A stretch of DNA of 64,000 bases. It comes from Eutreptiella sp. 'Long Island Sound 2002' (Eukaryota; Euglenozoa; Euglenophyceae; Eutreptiales; Eutreptiaceae). Both the position numbers and the translations under genes were made by a program. The DNA is taken from contig OZ038383.1 in NCBI GenBank assembly GCA_964036045.1, forward strand, positions 62,253,725 to 62,317,724, in the 5' to 3' direction. Positions within the stretch are counted from its first letter, which is position 1; every line of letters begins with the position of its first letter. The notes below the pieces were generated by a model. That model was not told the DNA's origin, did not search any database, and saw nothing but the letters and a program-made list of their open reading frames with translations. Shown piece after piece: positions 9,961 to 22,044 of the stretch.

Positions 9961-12690
9961 TCCACGGGGGTTGGAGAAGGGAAAGGTGGGGGGGACGGTG
10001 AAGAGGTGGCGGCAGAATTGGGTGTGGTTCAGCCCTGGGGACACACCGTACAAGGTGGCGGCACATTTGTGCTTTGCCACTGAGGCTATAGCCACGGTGC
10101 GGTAGCAAAAAGCCACAAGGGCAGAGCAACACAACAGCCCCCCCCCCCCCCCGCACAGGCAAACGAGGCGGCAAACCACACCCCAATCCCCAAACCGACA
10201 AGAGCCGCCGCGGAGCCCGGCACCGGGTCCACGCCCACGGTATCCACCACCGGGTCCGCCGACGACGGAGCCCGGGACACACAAGCTCTTTGGGAGTCCC
10301 CATGGTCCCGCAAACTCTAAGGGACACATGGGGCCCTTTTTGGTGTCCTTGGAGTGCATCCATTTGACAATTGGGGTGATGCGTGTGAAAGGTTGCTGTG
10401 TTTTGCATGTGTGAGTGCCTACGTTGGTGGGAAGGTTGTTCAATTTTGAAAGTTCAAACTTCAAGAATTAGTTCAAACCTTTTTTGAAGTAATTCTGCCG
10501 GTTTTTGAACGATTTTTACAAAGATTGGAAAACTGGACCCCCCCCCCCCCCCCCGCCCGCCAGCCCAAAATCACACGGGCATCCATTAGCAATCACAAAA
10601 AACTGCCACAGCATTATGTCACATAATTGGCCAAAGACACTATAAAAGTTTTGAAACGTCAAATACTGTGATTTCCTTGAACGACCTTATGTTTCAGACA
10701 GGTTCCCGGGGTAGTGTGCAACACTGCAAGTGCAATGCAATTCAAAGTGAATAAGGTGTATGGGGATCAACACCCGACGCATAAGGTCACAGCTTATGAC
10801 ACCACATACAAATTTGGCGACGCACCATGGAGTTCCACAAGTAAGCCTATTTGACGTGAAACCAAAAAAGCTTGTTCTGACCTGCCACCCAATGGTTGAT
10901 GCAATTCTGCTACGTGGTCGGCTATATTGGAGAGAACGGATGGGAAAGTGAGCCACTCACGCTGGGCGTGGAGTTCTCACCCCCACACTTGCGGAGAGAG
11001 GGGGCACAGAGCCGGCGCCTGTGACTGATGCTTCTAGACCACCTTGGGTAGCGTGCGACCGTGTTGCTCGACAGCTCGGTCAGTCAACCACAGATCAAGC
11101 GGCACTCTCGCCACCGTTCCGTTTATCTCCTTGTGAGTTACAGACAAGGTCTCATCATGGGCTGGAACTGGGGGCTGTGTCCCAAGGGGAGGTGACATGC
11201 AGAATGAAGCACTGCCGGTGAACGGCATTGGACACCACGTTGGCTTCCGCGCCTGGTCCGCGTCGACCAAGCCACGCCCGTCTCAAGTTGTAGCCCTGCA
11301 GGCACAAGGCCACGTATTAGATAGCCCTGTAGTGGACCGTCAACGGCCTTCCAAGGGACAATAACGCACAAGCACGGCAAGTGCACACAAAGGAGGGAGC
11401 CACCGGCCACTTACGTGCATGGATGCATAGAGCCATTGAGCGCTGGGCCACTGGGCTGTGGCGACTTGGGGGGGTGGGTCTGCTGGGTTGGTGTGGGCTG
11501 GGTCACGGCTTCCGTTGGTGGTTTGGTGTCCGTGGTCAACTACCCAAACCTGCCGAATATGATTGCCCGTGTCCACTTGACTGCCCAATCACAAGGCCTC
11601 CTAGGCTGCTGACAGTGCCCAGACTCTACGTAGCGTGCGCGAGCGGGAAGTATCACCATGCCTACGTGTGTCCTAGGAAGCTAGGCAAGGAGAGCCATCC
11701 TCTCGCAGGCCACAACTGCGTCCTGCTCCCCTTGCTCAATTGTGCATGAGGGCATGGTGGGGCTTTGGCTATGGGGGGCCGGGGCATGTTGGCACCTGCC
11801 GGCTCCGCAGTTGGTTGTCATTGGGGTTGTGTGCTCGAGGCTCCAGGCCCCAGGATGGGGCAGGGGAGCCCTATGCTGACACCGGCAGGGCACCACAGGT
11901 GGGATAGCCTACAGGCACCAGCCGCTCAGCGGATGTTGTGCTGCCCCCTACCGTACCTAATGGCCATCGGTTGACTTCCAGGAGGGGCAAGCAGACCGAG
12001 GGCACTGCCGACTGACACCTGAGGGGTCACAAGCGGCGGCTTCGCTCCTGTGATTATGGGCAGGGGGTATCGTTGGAGGTCTTGGGGGCGTGCTTAGCAC
12101 TGCCCTGTTCTTAGGACACCGACACGATAGGGGTGCAGCGCCCTGGTTATCTCTGGTGGGGGCACTCCAAGGGTAGACTCCGCAGGGGCCTAGCCTTTGA
12201 AAAGGTCCACCAGGGAAGAGAATTTGCATTGCATTGCATTGCACGCTGGGTCTAGCAAGGCCCACAACCCCGTACACAGCAAATCTCCGTGTTGGGTTCA
12301 GTGGAATAACGAAATAGCACCCGAACCAACATTTCAGTGCGCTCCAAAGGATGGATGGAACCAAAGGAGAGATTCATATACTGCAGGGCGCTGGCAGTAG
12401 GCACAAATGGGAACCAGTCCGTCGTAGTGCAATGGTAGCAGGTGGCACAAGGATATGTGTTTTGTAGGATATTGTGCAATGTTTGGATGCATGTTTCCTA
12501 GTTTGTTGGTGCTCAATGGCCAATGGTTCCTCCATTGGATCTATTCTTTCTTGTCAAGGGAGTAACACCCCTCCTATGAAAGCACAATACAACAGTGATG
12601 CTTCGTATGTTGATGCAGAGCTGTGTCTCTCCTTTGCAGAGAGTGATGGTGTCAACTTGCACATCTGATCTGCCTTTGGGGGCGGGGGGG
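9961..12690. other. No recognisable gene; scattered repeats
   Basis: A plus-strand frame at 9,908-10,105 (WVPYPRGLEKGKVGG..) and a longer minus-strand frame at 9,838-10,464 overlap; neither shows a family. C runs occur at 10,138-10,152 and 10,540-10,554. From 10,600 to 12,690 only short frames exist, with no splice pattern I can defend. A GCATT repeat lies at about 12,225-12,243. Confidence 0.35.
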
Positions 12691-12694
12691 CACA

Positions 12695-12780
12695 AACAGT
12701 GGAGCAGTGCGCGTGCAGTGCGCGCGCAGTGCAAGTATTTTGGCGTCTGGCCGTAGTAGAAACCCATACTTTGTGGTACT
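12695..12780. repeat. Dispersed repeat, copy 1 (partner at 63,090-63,160)
   Basis: Shares GCAGTGCGCGCGCAGTGCAA, then .TATTTGG.CGTCT.GCCGT..TAGAA.CCCATACTTTG with 63,090-63,155, in the same orientation. A related GCGCGCAGTGTGCGCGCAGTGCAAGG occurs at 13,388-13,413, after the ORF at 13,003-13,377. These may be ends of one small element family. Confidence 0.65.
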
Positions 12781-13002
12781 TTGGGCATCATTGTTGTTTG
12801 GTAGTAGGTTTTCATGCATTGGGGATTTGGCATTTTTGGATGTTCACCCTGTTTCACCCATTTCTACTTTTGTGCACACATTTTTTGCCCATTTCCACCA
12901 CATCTACTCTTTTTCTCAGTTGATTGATATGGTGATAGGGTTTGAGGGTGCCTGCTATTGGACATCATACTTCCCTCCTCATTTCTCAGGCCCATTTTCT
13001 CC

Positions 13003-13377
13003 ATGGATCTCAGTATTGGGGATAGGGTGTTCTACACCTGCTCCAATGGCCTGCGACCTCCTACCACGGTGGCTAGGACGGCTGAAGACGGACTCCTCCA
13101 CTTGGAATACTACCAAGATGGGTTGAGAGTGGTGAATCGGCAATGCAAGATGGAGTCCATCTCCTTTGCCATCCCAAGTTCAGACTTGCCACCTGATTGC
13201 CCTCCATCTCCGTTGCCCAACACACAGTCAAGTTCCCCCCCAAAGGCCCCTGGTCCTTCACCATGCCACAAGAACCAGGAAGGTCCCCCTCAAGGTCCCC
13301 TCCAGTCCAGTTTGGGCCGCCTAATTCTAAGGGTGTTTCCAAGGGGCATGCCTAGGGGCTCTTCGGGGGGAACATAG
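13003..13377 (+). CDS. Small beta-rich (Tudor/SH3-like?) TE-type protein
   Basis: The frame starts MDLSIGDRVFYTCSNGLRPP and continues TVARTAEDGLLHLEYYQDG, a run of short beta strands that looks like a Tudor/SH3-type barrel. A Pro/Ser-rich disordered half (about residues 58-105) and a basic end follow. A possible 3' splice site (TTTCTCAG) lies 13 bases before the ATG, so this may be an internal or last exon. The ORF lies between two GCGCGCAGTGCAA repeats (about 12,710 and 13,395), which suggests a small mobile element. The transposon gene at 19,544-22,044 has a similar barrel-like stretch, but I see no direct sequence match. Fold assignment is inference. Confidence 0.4.
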   Translation: MDLSIGDRVFYTCSNGLRPPTTVARTAEDGLLHLEYYQDGLRVVNRQCKMESISFAIPSSDLPPDCPPSPLPNTQSSSPPKAPGPSPCHKNQEGPPQGPLQSSLGRLILRVFPRGMPRGSSGGT

Positions 13378-13409
13378 TCTAAAAGTAGCGCGCAGTGTGC
13401 GCGCAGTGC

Positions 13410-14074
13410 AAGGATTCCCCCTGATACCAGATGGTGGTGCTATGTGATTGTTGTAGGTTTTTTTGTTGCTGGGTAGCAGAGGAACGATTCTTGGCCTGCA
13501 GCATGTCCTGCGACGCCCCTACAGCATGCCTGTTGTGTATCTGTGCCAAAGCACCCCCAATGCACCCCACCCCTATCCCCCTGCGGGGCCATTTCTGCAC
13601 AAAGGGAGTTTGTGACTTATGGAGCGTTTCGGCGGAATCAGGCGCCTCGTTACACAAGGTGCAGACCGCTCTGGGCGCATGCACACCCCCCCCCCCCCTG
13701 TGCAGCTTGTGGTTGCCCCCCCCCCCCCTTCCCTGCCGTGCGCCTTGTGCACGCTAAGCGCCCGTTGCGGATCTGGTACTGCGTAACAGCTGGCAACTGG
13801 CATGGCATTGTTTGTGGGACCTCCAACTTGGGGGGGACCCAAGCAATTGCGGCGTGTTAGCATTGCCATGAAGATTTCGAGACCCCATCCCTCTTATGCT
13901 GAAAAGCTGCATTGCACACTATCCCTGTGAAACGGTGGTTTGCAATTTGGAGAAGAGGGTTTTCAGTGCCTTGCGGAACAGACTGTACCTTTGGTGGTTG
14001 CCCTCTGGGCCTTGCCAGGGCAGAGGTACAACACGCCGCCGTGGCTCTCACTTCATGGGCTGCGCTGTTTACAG
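13410..14074. other. Upstream of the first FAS exon; no gene supported
   Basis: Two C runs (about 13,687-13,698 and 13,716-13,728) and open frames on both strands, but no recognisable domain. The frame of the FAS exon stays open back to about 13,940, but that peptide does not look like FAS, so it is taken as intron. Confidence 0.4.
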
Positions 14075-14232
14075 TTGTTGAAGAGCACTTTGGGGCCCCT
14101 GATGATGGAGTCCAAAGGCGTGGGCTGTGACGTGCAGTTGACGGTGGAAGTCAACATGGACGATGCCACATTTGTGGAGCGCAATTTTACGGACCAGGAA
14201 ATTGAGCACTGCCGATCGCAGCCTGACCCACG
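14075..14232 (+). CDS. FAS-alpha-type phosphopantetheinyl transferase domain, first exon
   Basis: This exon encodes the N-terminal half of the 4'-phosphopantetheinyl transferase domain found at the C-terminus of fungal-type FAS alpha. That domain transfers phosphopantetheine from CoA to a Ser of the acyl carrier domain, in the cytosol. Visible marks are KGVGCDVQL, with the Mg-binding Asp expected in G(V/I)xxD, then DDATFVERNFTDQEIEHC and RSQPDPR. The left boundary is set at an AG after TGCGCTGTTTAC, phase 0; it is less certain than the right one. The right boundary is CG|GTGTTG at 14,232/14,233, phase 2. The domain stops mid-block here and continues without loss at 58,507. No ketosynthase exon was recognised upstream, so the rest of the enzyme probably lies beyond the window or behind further large introns. 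Confidence 0.75.
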
Positions 14233-14239
14233 GTGTTGT

Positions 14240-16330
14240 GTGCCTGCCTGCCGGGGTCCAGTTGGGCAGACTTCAGAACCGGGCCAGAGCTATCTGGTGA
14301 ATAGCCTCTGGGGCTGACTGGGTCACCACAGGCACTGGACCATCTGAGTGCTTGCACCAAATTTCTTTTTAGCCGTGCTGAACGGCCAAGTGTTGAGCCA
14401 ACGACTGTGGCCGCTGGCTCGGGTGCTGCGGGTGGCCTGGGATAACGCGAGGCACTCCCCAAGCATTAGCGCCATGTCTGATAGAAAAGTTTTTGAGTGC
14501 AGGGCGGTCACGGGCTTCGCCAATGGTTGTGACATGTGCAATGCATGATTTGCGCCGCGGCTGTTGCTGGCCATAGAGGCCACCTTGGGGTCTTGACTGC
14601 CCAACTCGGTGGCACCTTGGGATCGGGGCCAAGGGCCAAGTCCAGGGGTGCTCTTTGTCTTGCTTGCCGCCCTTTGCCGTCAATGGAGGGAGACGGGGGA
14701 TGTAATATCTTTGCCTTTGCAGCACAAAGAGATCACAACACGCTTAGCACAACACCTGTTAGTGTTCGCGGGACCCTGCCGCGGGATCCTGAATGCTTCC
14801 TTGGTCACGGCCATCCACAGCCGCTCAGGAGACGCCCACCTTTGCCTACAGTTGGGTCGTGGCAGCAGCTAAGGCGCTATGTGCCGCCCTACAAGGGGGG
14901 CAAGAGGGCGTGCCACAAGTAGTATGATGCGCTTAGCGACGTGGCAATGTCACATCCGTTGAATGTACCTGTTGACAAGCTCACACACCACCCGAGTCCC
15001 CTGTCATCCATTTCGGGAAACATCCAATGTTGCACAAGGTCCCTTGCCGTGGATGTGTTAGTAGTGGGGTGCAGTAGACGGCATACATGGAAACGTTCAA
15101 GAGGTGGACCCCAAGCGGGGGGCCAGTGTGACCCAAATCTTGCCCTCCCGTAAAATGTCCTATGTGAGACCCGCGGCGGATCTGTCATTGCCACACATGT
15201 CGCGTTAGTCCCCGTCCTATGCAAAAATTGTGTCTTTCAATGTTCCCCGTGGGGGGGGGGGGTTCCCGGACCATATGTGAAATACCCCATATAATTCCAC
15301 ACTGTTTGACCCGCAATTTCCTTCCGACGACCCATCATGGTTGCCCTTAATTTTTCCCCGGGGCTCGTGTAGGCCTTCCCTACACGGGTGGCCCGTCATG
15401 GGATCCCGTAATTTTACCCGTAGCTCTTGTAGGCTTTACCTTCATCACCCGAAGGCAAAACAATAGGATGCTGCAAGGAATTTGTTGCCTCCTTTTGTGT
15501 TGCACTTGCTTGCTATGGTGCCCCAACCCCTCCAACCCCTGTTTTCCAATTACATTTCTTCACGGTCAGGAAGTGCACTCTTCGGGTCCAATGGGGATGC
15601 CCTTCATTGTGAAATTGAATGTCATGTACACTCGCGTACAATCTTTTTAGTGTTCCGCCCAACTAAATTCTGACATATACACCATGCTGGCCGTGCCCCC
15701 CCCCCCCCCCCGCCCGCAACTCTTTAATGCGGATGACAAAATGTTTGGCTCCTTTTTTTTGTGTTTGGGTGACCACCACCCCACCCCCTCTTCAAAAAAA
15801 GCAGTCCGCGGAGCCCCGGCGGCACGGCGGGCCTCGTGGGATGGTAGGAGGGGAGAGCGACACACGGCTTGATGTGGTCATCCGGGTGCATTGATGATGG
15901 CTGCTTTTTTTGTGCAAAATAAACTGTTTTTCACTGTTTTCATGGCGATGTGCAGTGCTTTGGAGTGTTTTGTGCTCATTTTCCAAGGTTTTAGGGAAAC
16001 AAGCCACTTGGGACCATGCAAATGGGAGTTTGTGCCTAATACATCCGCACTATCTCTGTGTTGCTTCTTTTCGTGCCCCGTTTTATGTTCCACGGTGCCA
16101 CAAGTTTGAGTTGGCACATACTAGCAACTACTTCTTTCTCAAGCCCACCATGCTTAACATGGGACCCGGTGGCGGCACATGCCCTTGGGAGGTGCGGTAC
16201 GAGTAAAGGGCCCCGGAACAGTGGAGGCGCAAGAGTGCTAGGGCACGGGGGCAGTGGTGAGCGGGCTATGGTGGACTTCGAGGAGCTTGCCCCCCCCCCC
16301 CCCCCCCAGAGATACTATTTCATCATGGGG
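14240..16330. other. Intronic sequence, no clear gene
   Basis: Short protein-like stretches occur at 14,609-14,872 on the plus strand (LCRQWRETGDVISLPLQHKE) and 14,889-15,224 on the minus strand, without a recognised family. G or C runs lie at about 15,251-15,261, 15,697-15,711 and 16,291-16,307. A short inverted repeat (CGTGTAGG...CCTACACG) lies at about 15,367-15,390. Confidence 0.35.
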
Positions 16331-16334
16331 TCTG

Positions 16335-16490
16335 TAGTGAAACCAAGTAAAAAAATTTTAGAAAATTTTTTTACCAGATAACAATTTACTAGGTTCACTA
16401 GTTTTTACTAGGGTTTGGGAACCTAACAAAAAAAGTTTTTTTTACTAGATTTCGGAGAACCTAGTGAAAATTTTTTTTTACTAGGTTACT
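16335..16490. mobile_element. AT-rich MITE-like element, copy 1
   Basis: A segment of about 155 bp that opens with AGTGAAACCAAGTAAAAAAA, closes with TTTTTACTAGGTTACTAGG, and has internal TTTACTAGG repeats. The element at 24,436-24,590 has the same length class, the same end motif (GGTGAAAC.TAGTA) and the same AT-rich core. There is no coding capacity. Confidence 0.5.
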
Positions 16491-16492
16491 AG

Positions 16493-16790
16493 GTAGCCAC
16501 CTTACCCACTTGTGGGCCACGTGTGATTCTGCTTCGCGCTCTGAAGCGGTGGGGACCCCCCAAGGCGGCAGGGGTTATGTAGCCACCTTGCCCACTTGTG
16601 GTCCACCTTTGATTCTTCCCCCCGCCCTCAAGCGGTGTATGTAGCCACTTTGCCCACTTGTGGGCCACCTCTGATTCTGCCCCCCGCTCCGAAGCGGCGG
16701 GGACCCCCTAGGCGGCAGGGGTTATGTAGCCACCTTGCCCACTTGTGGGCTACCTTTGATTCTGCTCCCCGCTGTAGGGGGACTCACAAT
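16493..16790. repeat. Tandem repeat, unit about 85 bp
   Basis: Four units start TAGCCACCTTGCCCACTTGT at about 16,494, 16,580, 16,640 and 16,727. They contain GATTCTGC..CCGC.CCGAAGCGG, GGGGACCCCC.AGGCGGCAGG and GGTTATG. The second unit lacks its distal 25 bp and the last is truncated. Confidence 0.8.
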
Positions 16791-17316
16791 CCTTTTTTGA
16801 TTTTGCTCCCTGCGCTTGGCGTTGGTGACGCCCGAGAATACAGGGTGACATAGCAATTCTGCCCTTTTTTGGGCACCCCTTTTTCCTTTTGCCCTTCGTG
16901 TTTGCAACGGTGTCCTCCAAGCAAAGCTCTGTGGAAGGCACTGAGGCAGGCACGAAGAAATTGGCGACAATGAGTCGCCGGCACGGGTGACACCCTTAGA
17001 ATACGCATGCAGTGTACTTTGATTGCTTGGTTGTTTGTGACACTCTCCCCTTGATCCGATGAAGGAGCTTACTCATCATTCATGGGTAAAGAGTCACAAA
17101 CACAGGCTAAGGTGCAATGCATGCGCGGGACCGACAATCAAAATGTATGCCCCCCTATTACGGGCTTCTACACTCATTGGACGTTCCGGAGGTTATTTCA
17201 TGCCTCCGGCTCGGCTATCTTCCCTGCATTGTGGTGTATCACTGGTGGGCTGCCCTAACCGCTCTCAGTCTGGATTGGGACACAATGGGCGTGGTGTGGG
17301 TTGTCCGCGACTCTTT

Positions 17317-17342
17317 CCCTAGTGACCTAGATTAAAGTCAAT
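17317..17342 (+). repeat. Left TIR, 26 bp
   Basis: Starts CCCTAGTGACCTAG and ends AAAGTCAAT; exact reverse complement of 22,446-22,471. The inner flank is rich in TTAATTTT and TTAATAT. Confidence 0.95.
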
Positions 17343-17593
17343 GTGTTAATTTTTAATTTTCAATGTATGAAGGCGTTAATATACTAATCTCGCAAATATT
17401 AAGAGGTTAAAGTCAAATTTTTGCGATCGGGCCATTTGTACCCATTTTTCCATGCACATATGCGGACCTATAAGGGGTGTTACGTGGTATATTGTTGCAC
17501 AACGGTATAGTAGAGAGGTTCCAATGTTGTGTTGGTGGGTGTCTTGGACACCCCCCCTCCGGTTGCCCGCACCCCCCCCCCCTCCACACCACC

Positions 17594-19683
17594 ATGTTCC
17601 CTTGTATAGCCCTTGTTATGCCTTTCTCTTGGGAGACCCTTACCGAGCTTAACATGACGCTCGTGCGTTTGAGTGGGGTCAAGAGTTTGCGGGACCCTTT
17701 GGTCTCGCAACTCCTTGGTGAGTGGGTGGCCTCATCCCCTTTGGCCCGGGCCCGATGGTCCGAGGCGATGGAGGTTGGCTACCCCTCCCTTATTGGTACT
17801 AAGCAAGTGGAGGCGGTGAAGCAATATGCCTCCCACCTTTACCCGGCCCCGGACCTCATGGGCCTCCTCATGGACTTGAACGTCCCCAAACTCGGCTTCC
17901 GGCACGTGTCGGAGTACATGAGCCGCCGGGGGTCGGCCTACACGGCCGCAACGGGCCTCCCGTCCCCCCACTCCATCCCCACTCGGGATACCTTCACGGA
18001 CACGTGGAAGGAGTTGGTCACCCCCCTTGACCTACAACCACCCGGGTCCGTCCCCGATCCCCCCGCGAGTGGGCGCTCTTGGCCGCTACCCTCATGGGCC
18101 CCGTACGTCCAATCACGCCCATCGCTAGTGGAGACCATCGATTGGACAAGGCCCCTCACCTTCATTGTGTGTGGGGATGCGTACCCGTGCGCCGGTGGTA
18201 GTTGGACCCAACTCTCCATTGGGCTCCTCAACCACGGCGCACAGGGCCGCACACCCGCGTACTTGTGGGTGATAGGGATGGCCGTATGCGGGGACAAGGA
18301 CATGGCGGCACTTGCAACGATATGGGCCGACAACTTGACGGTTTGTGGCCCATTCGTTGTTTGTTAATTTTTGTGTTTTTGCGTTGATTTCTCGAGATTA
18401 ATATCTTGTTTTCGGTTAATATTAACGCCGACTGAAAAATTAACTTAATATTAATCTCGAGAAATTAATGTAAATATTAATCCATGTCCTTTTTGTAGGT
18501 ATTGCAGTCCATACAAGACTGCGAGAAGTTTCATTGGGTGTCGCGCTGGGTGCCAAGCAGGTTGGTCATCGGGGGAGACCAACCGTTTGTGCGGCGCCTT
18601 ATCGGTGTGTCCACCTCGCCCATGGTGGGCTCCATTTACAATATGGGGGTGTGGGACAAGGTTGCGACGGCATCGGTCAGCGTGGAGACCCGGCGCACCT
18701 TGGACCGTGAGGAGGCGGCCCGCCGCCGCTACAAGGAGACCGGCCGTAGCTTGGAGAATGGGGGATGCATAGGGGATCCACACATTGTGGTTGACCGGTG
18801 CATGGTTTTCCTATGCATCCTCCATTGTTGCATGGCCATTGGCCGGCTCCAAGTGGCGTTCATCGAGACACGCCTTGTGGACCTCCCCAAGGAGAACACC
18901 GACGCCGTGCAACGGGTCCTCTACCGGGCCCGCACGGGTGTGAAGTTGGGTGCGACGGGGGCACCCAACGGGGAGGAGGCCCGTGCGTTGTTCCTCGCGT
19001 GGGAGGAACTTGGTCCTTTGTTGGACTACGTCCCGGTGGATGGCGAATGGCAAGCCGTCGTGGCCATGCGTGACCTCCTCCGGGAATTGTACACGGACAA
19101 GCCGCCCCGCGGGGACCTACGTGCGGCCGAGGTGGCACTCGCCTACCGTGCACATTGTTGCAAGGAGGCGTGTCAATCAAACTACCTCCTCTATTTGGAG
19201 GAGGATGTCACCGAGGCCGTGGCCAATGCACGCCGCTTGGGGGTTGGGTTGGGTGCCGTGTGCGCGGATGTCGTTGAGAGCCTCAACACCATCCTTAAGC
19301 GCGCATACAATGACCACTCGGGCCGGGGGGGGGGGGGGGGGATGCCGGGGGCAACCCAAGTAGAGCGGGAGGGGGAGGTAGTTTCACAAGTGTGGGAGTG
19401 GTGGTTTTTAAAATTTGACCTTCCGCTACGCAATTACGGGACCCCCCATACCGCCCCATGCACTATGGCCAAACTCATGGCAACCCATGGCCCCCCTCCC
19501 TCCACCCTTGCTTCCCCACCACTAGCTTTGTTTTCTCCTTGCCATGGACGCCTCGGCCATGCAAAAGATGTTGGCCGACATGTTCAAAGCGAACAACGAA
19601 GCCCCGGTGTGTTTTGCTTGTGCATGCTTGCTTGCGTATACGAATTAATATTTCTGTCGCTTCGTTTAATATTTCGAGTTTAA
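17594..19683 (+). CDS. Transposase candidate, two exons, superfamily not recognised
   Basis: Exon 1 is 17,594-18,340 (249 codons) and exon 2 is 18,499-19,683 (394 codons and stop); the intron is GT-AG, phase 0. A second in-frame ATG lies at 17,618. Candidate catalytic acids, by spacing and hydrophobic context, are Asp195 in TFIVCGDAYPCAGGSW, Asp276 in SRLVIGGDQPFVRRLIG and Glu509 in ADVVESLNTILKRAYNDHSG. The D-D-E order, the long D-to-E insert with a Cys-rich middle (CMVFLCILHCC, about 350-360), and a WEWWFLKFDLP block after the Glu fit an RNase-H-fold transposase. A run of 14 G (19,326-19,339) encodes Gly just after the Glu block and is a frameshift-prone site. The last ~45 residues, which overlap the start of the next gene, may not be real. 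The gene lies 277 bp inside the left TIR. The DDE assignment is inference from pattern. Confidence 0.6.
18341..18498 (+). other. Intron 1 of the transposase gene, hairpin-forming
   Basis: Donor ACG|GTTTGT, acceptor TTTTTGTAG|GTATTG, 158 bp. It contains an exact 15-nt inverted repeat, TTTCTCGAGATTAAT at 18,388-18,402 and its complement at 18,450-18,464, within TTAATATT-rich sequence. The fold would bring the splice sites closer together. Confidence 0.7.
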
Positions 19684-22044
19684 TATTAATAGGCGCGGTC
19701 ATTAATATTTAATATATTAATTAATTTTTTGATAGATTATATTAATTTCAAGAAATTAAGTCGGGGGCACAAAAATTAAATTTTTTTTAAATTTTTGTTT
19801 TCATCCTCTTGCTCTTTTAGATGGCACAAGTGGAGCAACGACTGGCTGCAGCTCATTCAGCAGCAGCAGCAGCTCCAGCACCAGCACCAGCACCAGCACA
19901 AGCACCTCCTCCTCCCGCCGCTCAACCGCCAACCGAGTCAAGCCAAGACTCCTCGGATAGGCGGAGGAAGGAGAAGAAGGAGAAGAAGAAGAAGAAAAAG
20001 AAGGAGAAAAGGGAGAGGAGAGAGAGGGAGAGGAGCCAGGGGCAGGGGGGGGGGGGTAGAGGCCAGCGTGGGGGGGGGGTCAAGGATGAGGGGGAGGGGG
20101 AAGTGGTGGTGGACAAGGGGGACGGGGACGGGGAAGTTCAGGTTGTTGACCCCCCCAATGACCCCCCCCCCCCCTCCCCCAGTGGCTTCTCAAAGCCCTG
20201 GGCCCCCAATCTGCCACCGCCCGAAAGGCGGGGCCGATCCCCTGGTCAGCCCAGGTTCTGCAGGAGGGGTGCGCGGGGGATCAACCCGTTTTTTCCTCCC
20301 CCCCCCCATGGCCACATGATGGTCATGTGGATTTTTCGGCGGTTGATCCGGTGTATTTGCCGGAACGAGGGGAAACACGAAGGCACCTGGGGTAAGGATG
20401 TCTCCAGGGGGGGGGTCTGGGTCTTGAAACCCCTCCCTGGTGCCCCTCTTGCCCCCATGCCAGAGGCAATCCGTGTGGGCGCCTTGCCCGCACTGAATTT
20501 GCTTTTCGACCCCCGCGGCGTATGTTTTGGGACGCCTCATTACCTGGTGCTGCTGCAGCACTGGGCCCAGCTGGGCTGGGTCAGGCATTGGCGCCAGGGC
20601 AAGGCTGTGGCTTTTGGGGTGGACTGGGCCACTGTGCTCGCCCTACCCCGCCCCATCTACGACCCGGGGTGCCAGCCCTCGCACGAGGGCTTGGTCCCCC
20701 AGTCCCGCGCCGTCAAGTCGGCGACCACGGCCGCGACCGCGGCCAAACCGGGGGCCCAGGCGGCCCCGATGGCCAGCGCGGAACCCCTGTGGCCCCTGTG
20801 GAGGCCCCCAGTGCCGCCGCGCTCTTCTGGGAGGCCATGGGGGCAGTTCAGGCAGGCGGAGTGAACGGGAGTTTTGAGGTATGTGTTTTGCGTGCGTGCA
20901 TTAATTTTTAGGATGCCACGTTTAATTTTTCGAGATTAATATTTAATTTTTGCGCCGCCGGTCGCAATATTAAAAGTTAAGACTTAATATTGGAGTTGAA
21001 AAATTAAAAATGTCGCCGAAAAAATGAATATTTTTTTTTCATTGTTTTTCCAGGTTATTGACGTCGTGGTCAACGCGACGAATGCCAAACCCATCCGGGT
21101 GGCTTGGCGAGACACCGAAGGATCCCAGGAAGTACCCCTGGGGTCCCTCCACCGCATCGTGGCCCGAGACCCACCCTTGGGCCTTGCTCTCTTGCGAGGT
21201 CTCCACGATTGGGAGACTTCGCGCTTGGTGAGCGGCGTATGGGTGGCGCCGCGCCACCTCCGGCCCGCGGAGTGGGCTCGGATGCAGGAGGTGTGGTACG
21301 CGGGGGGGGGGGGGGGATGAGGAGATGTGGGGGAGCATGGGTGGGGGCGGGGTGAGCGAGGGGGAGGAGGGGGGGGGGAGGCGTCCACCACCACCTCCCC
21401 AAACCCCCCCCCCCCCCCAAGCGAAGCCCAACCCCCCCCAACCCGCCCCCAAGAAACGAAAGTTTTCTTTCGAGTCGGCCGACGAAAGCGACGACGGGGC
21501 GATCCCCCGGCCCAAAAGGGCGAACTGCCCCCCCACCACCACCACCGCACGGCCCCGCCGTCCCCGCCCCCAAACCCACCGACCCCCCACGAGACCGCCA
21601 CCACAAACCCCCCCCCCCCCCACCAAGACCGACACCCCCAAGGGTGCTAAGAAGAAGGACGACCGTCCCGAGGATACGATCATCGGGACGGTCGTCCACG
21701 TACCCTACCCCAAAGGGGTAGAGAAGGGCACCGTCCGTGGTATCCACGGGCGGAAGTACGGTGCCGTTTGGGTGGAATACCCGGGCGGCACCACCCTCTA
21801 TGAGGTGAACCGCTCCCTCCTCTTCCCCAGCCCCGAGGAGGCCGAGCGGCACCGCGAAGAGGCCCAAAAGAAAGAGGGCCAAAAGAAGACCAAACCCCCC
21901 ACCCCCACAAACGAAGAGTCTAACCCCCCGAACGCAAACCCTACCACCGAACCCACTAACCCACCTAACCCCACTAACCGCGCTAACCCCCCATCCGGAC
22001 CCGCAAAGATGCGGGACCCCAGTACGGGGTCCCACGAGGTATGA
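19544..22044 (+). CDS. Accessory transposon protein, three exons, basic and Pro-rich with a barrel-like domain
   Basis: Exon 1 (19,544-19,606) reads MDASAMQKMLADMFKANNEA. Introns 19,607-19,820 and 20,879-21,053 are GT-AG, phase 0, and TTAATATT-rich. Exon 2 (from 19,821) has an Ala/Pro stretch, a long Lys/Arg/Glu run (KKKKKKKEKRERRERER), Gly/Pro runs and a Trp-rich part (VLLQHWAQLGWVRHWRQG). Exon 3 (from 21,054) reads VIDVVVNATNAKPIRVAW, then a Ser/Asp patch (KFSFESADESDDG) and a small beta-rich unit near 21,680-21,850 (GTVVHVPYPKGVEKGTVRG, AVWVEYPGGTTLYEVNRS), which I read as Tudor/SH3-like. Two frame changes are needed: one near 20,780-20,800, and one at the 14-G run (21,301-21,314). Both could be errors, decay or slippage. 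The deletion derivative retains the exon-3 part. Role unknown; a DNA- or chromatin-binding partner of the transposase is plausible. Confidence 0.55.
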
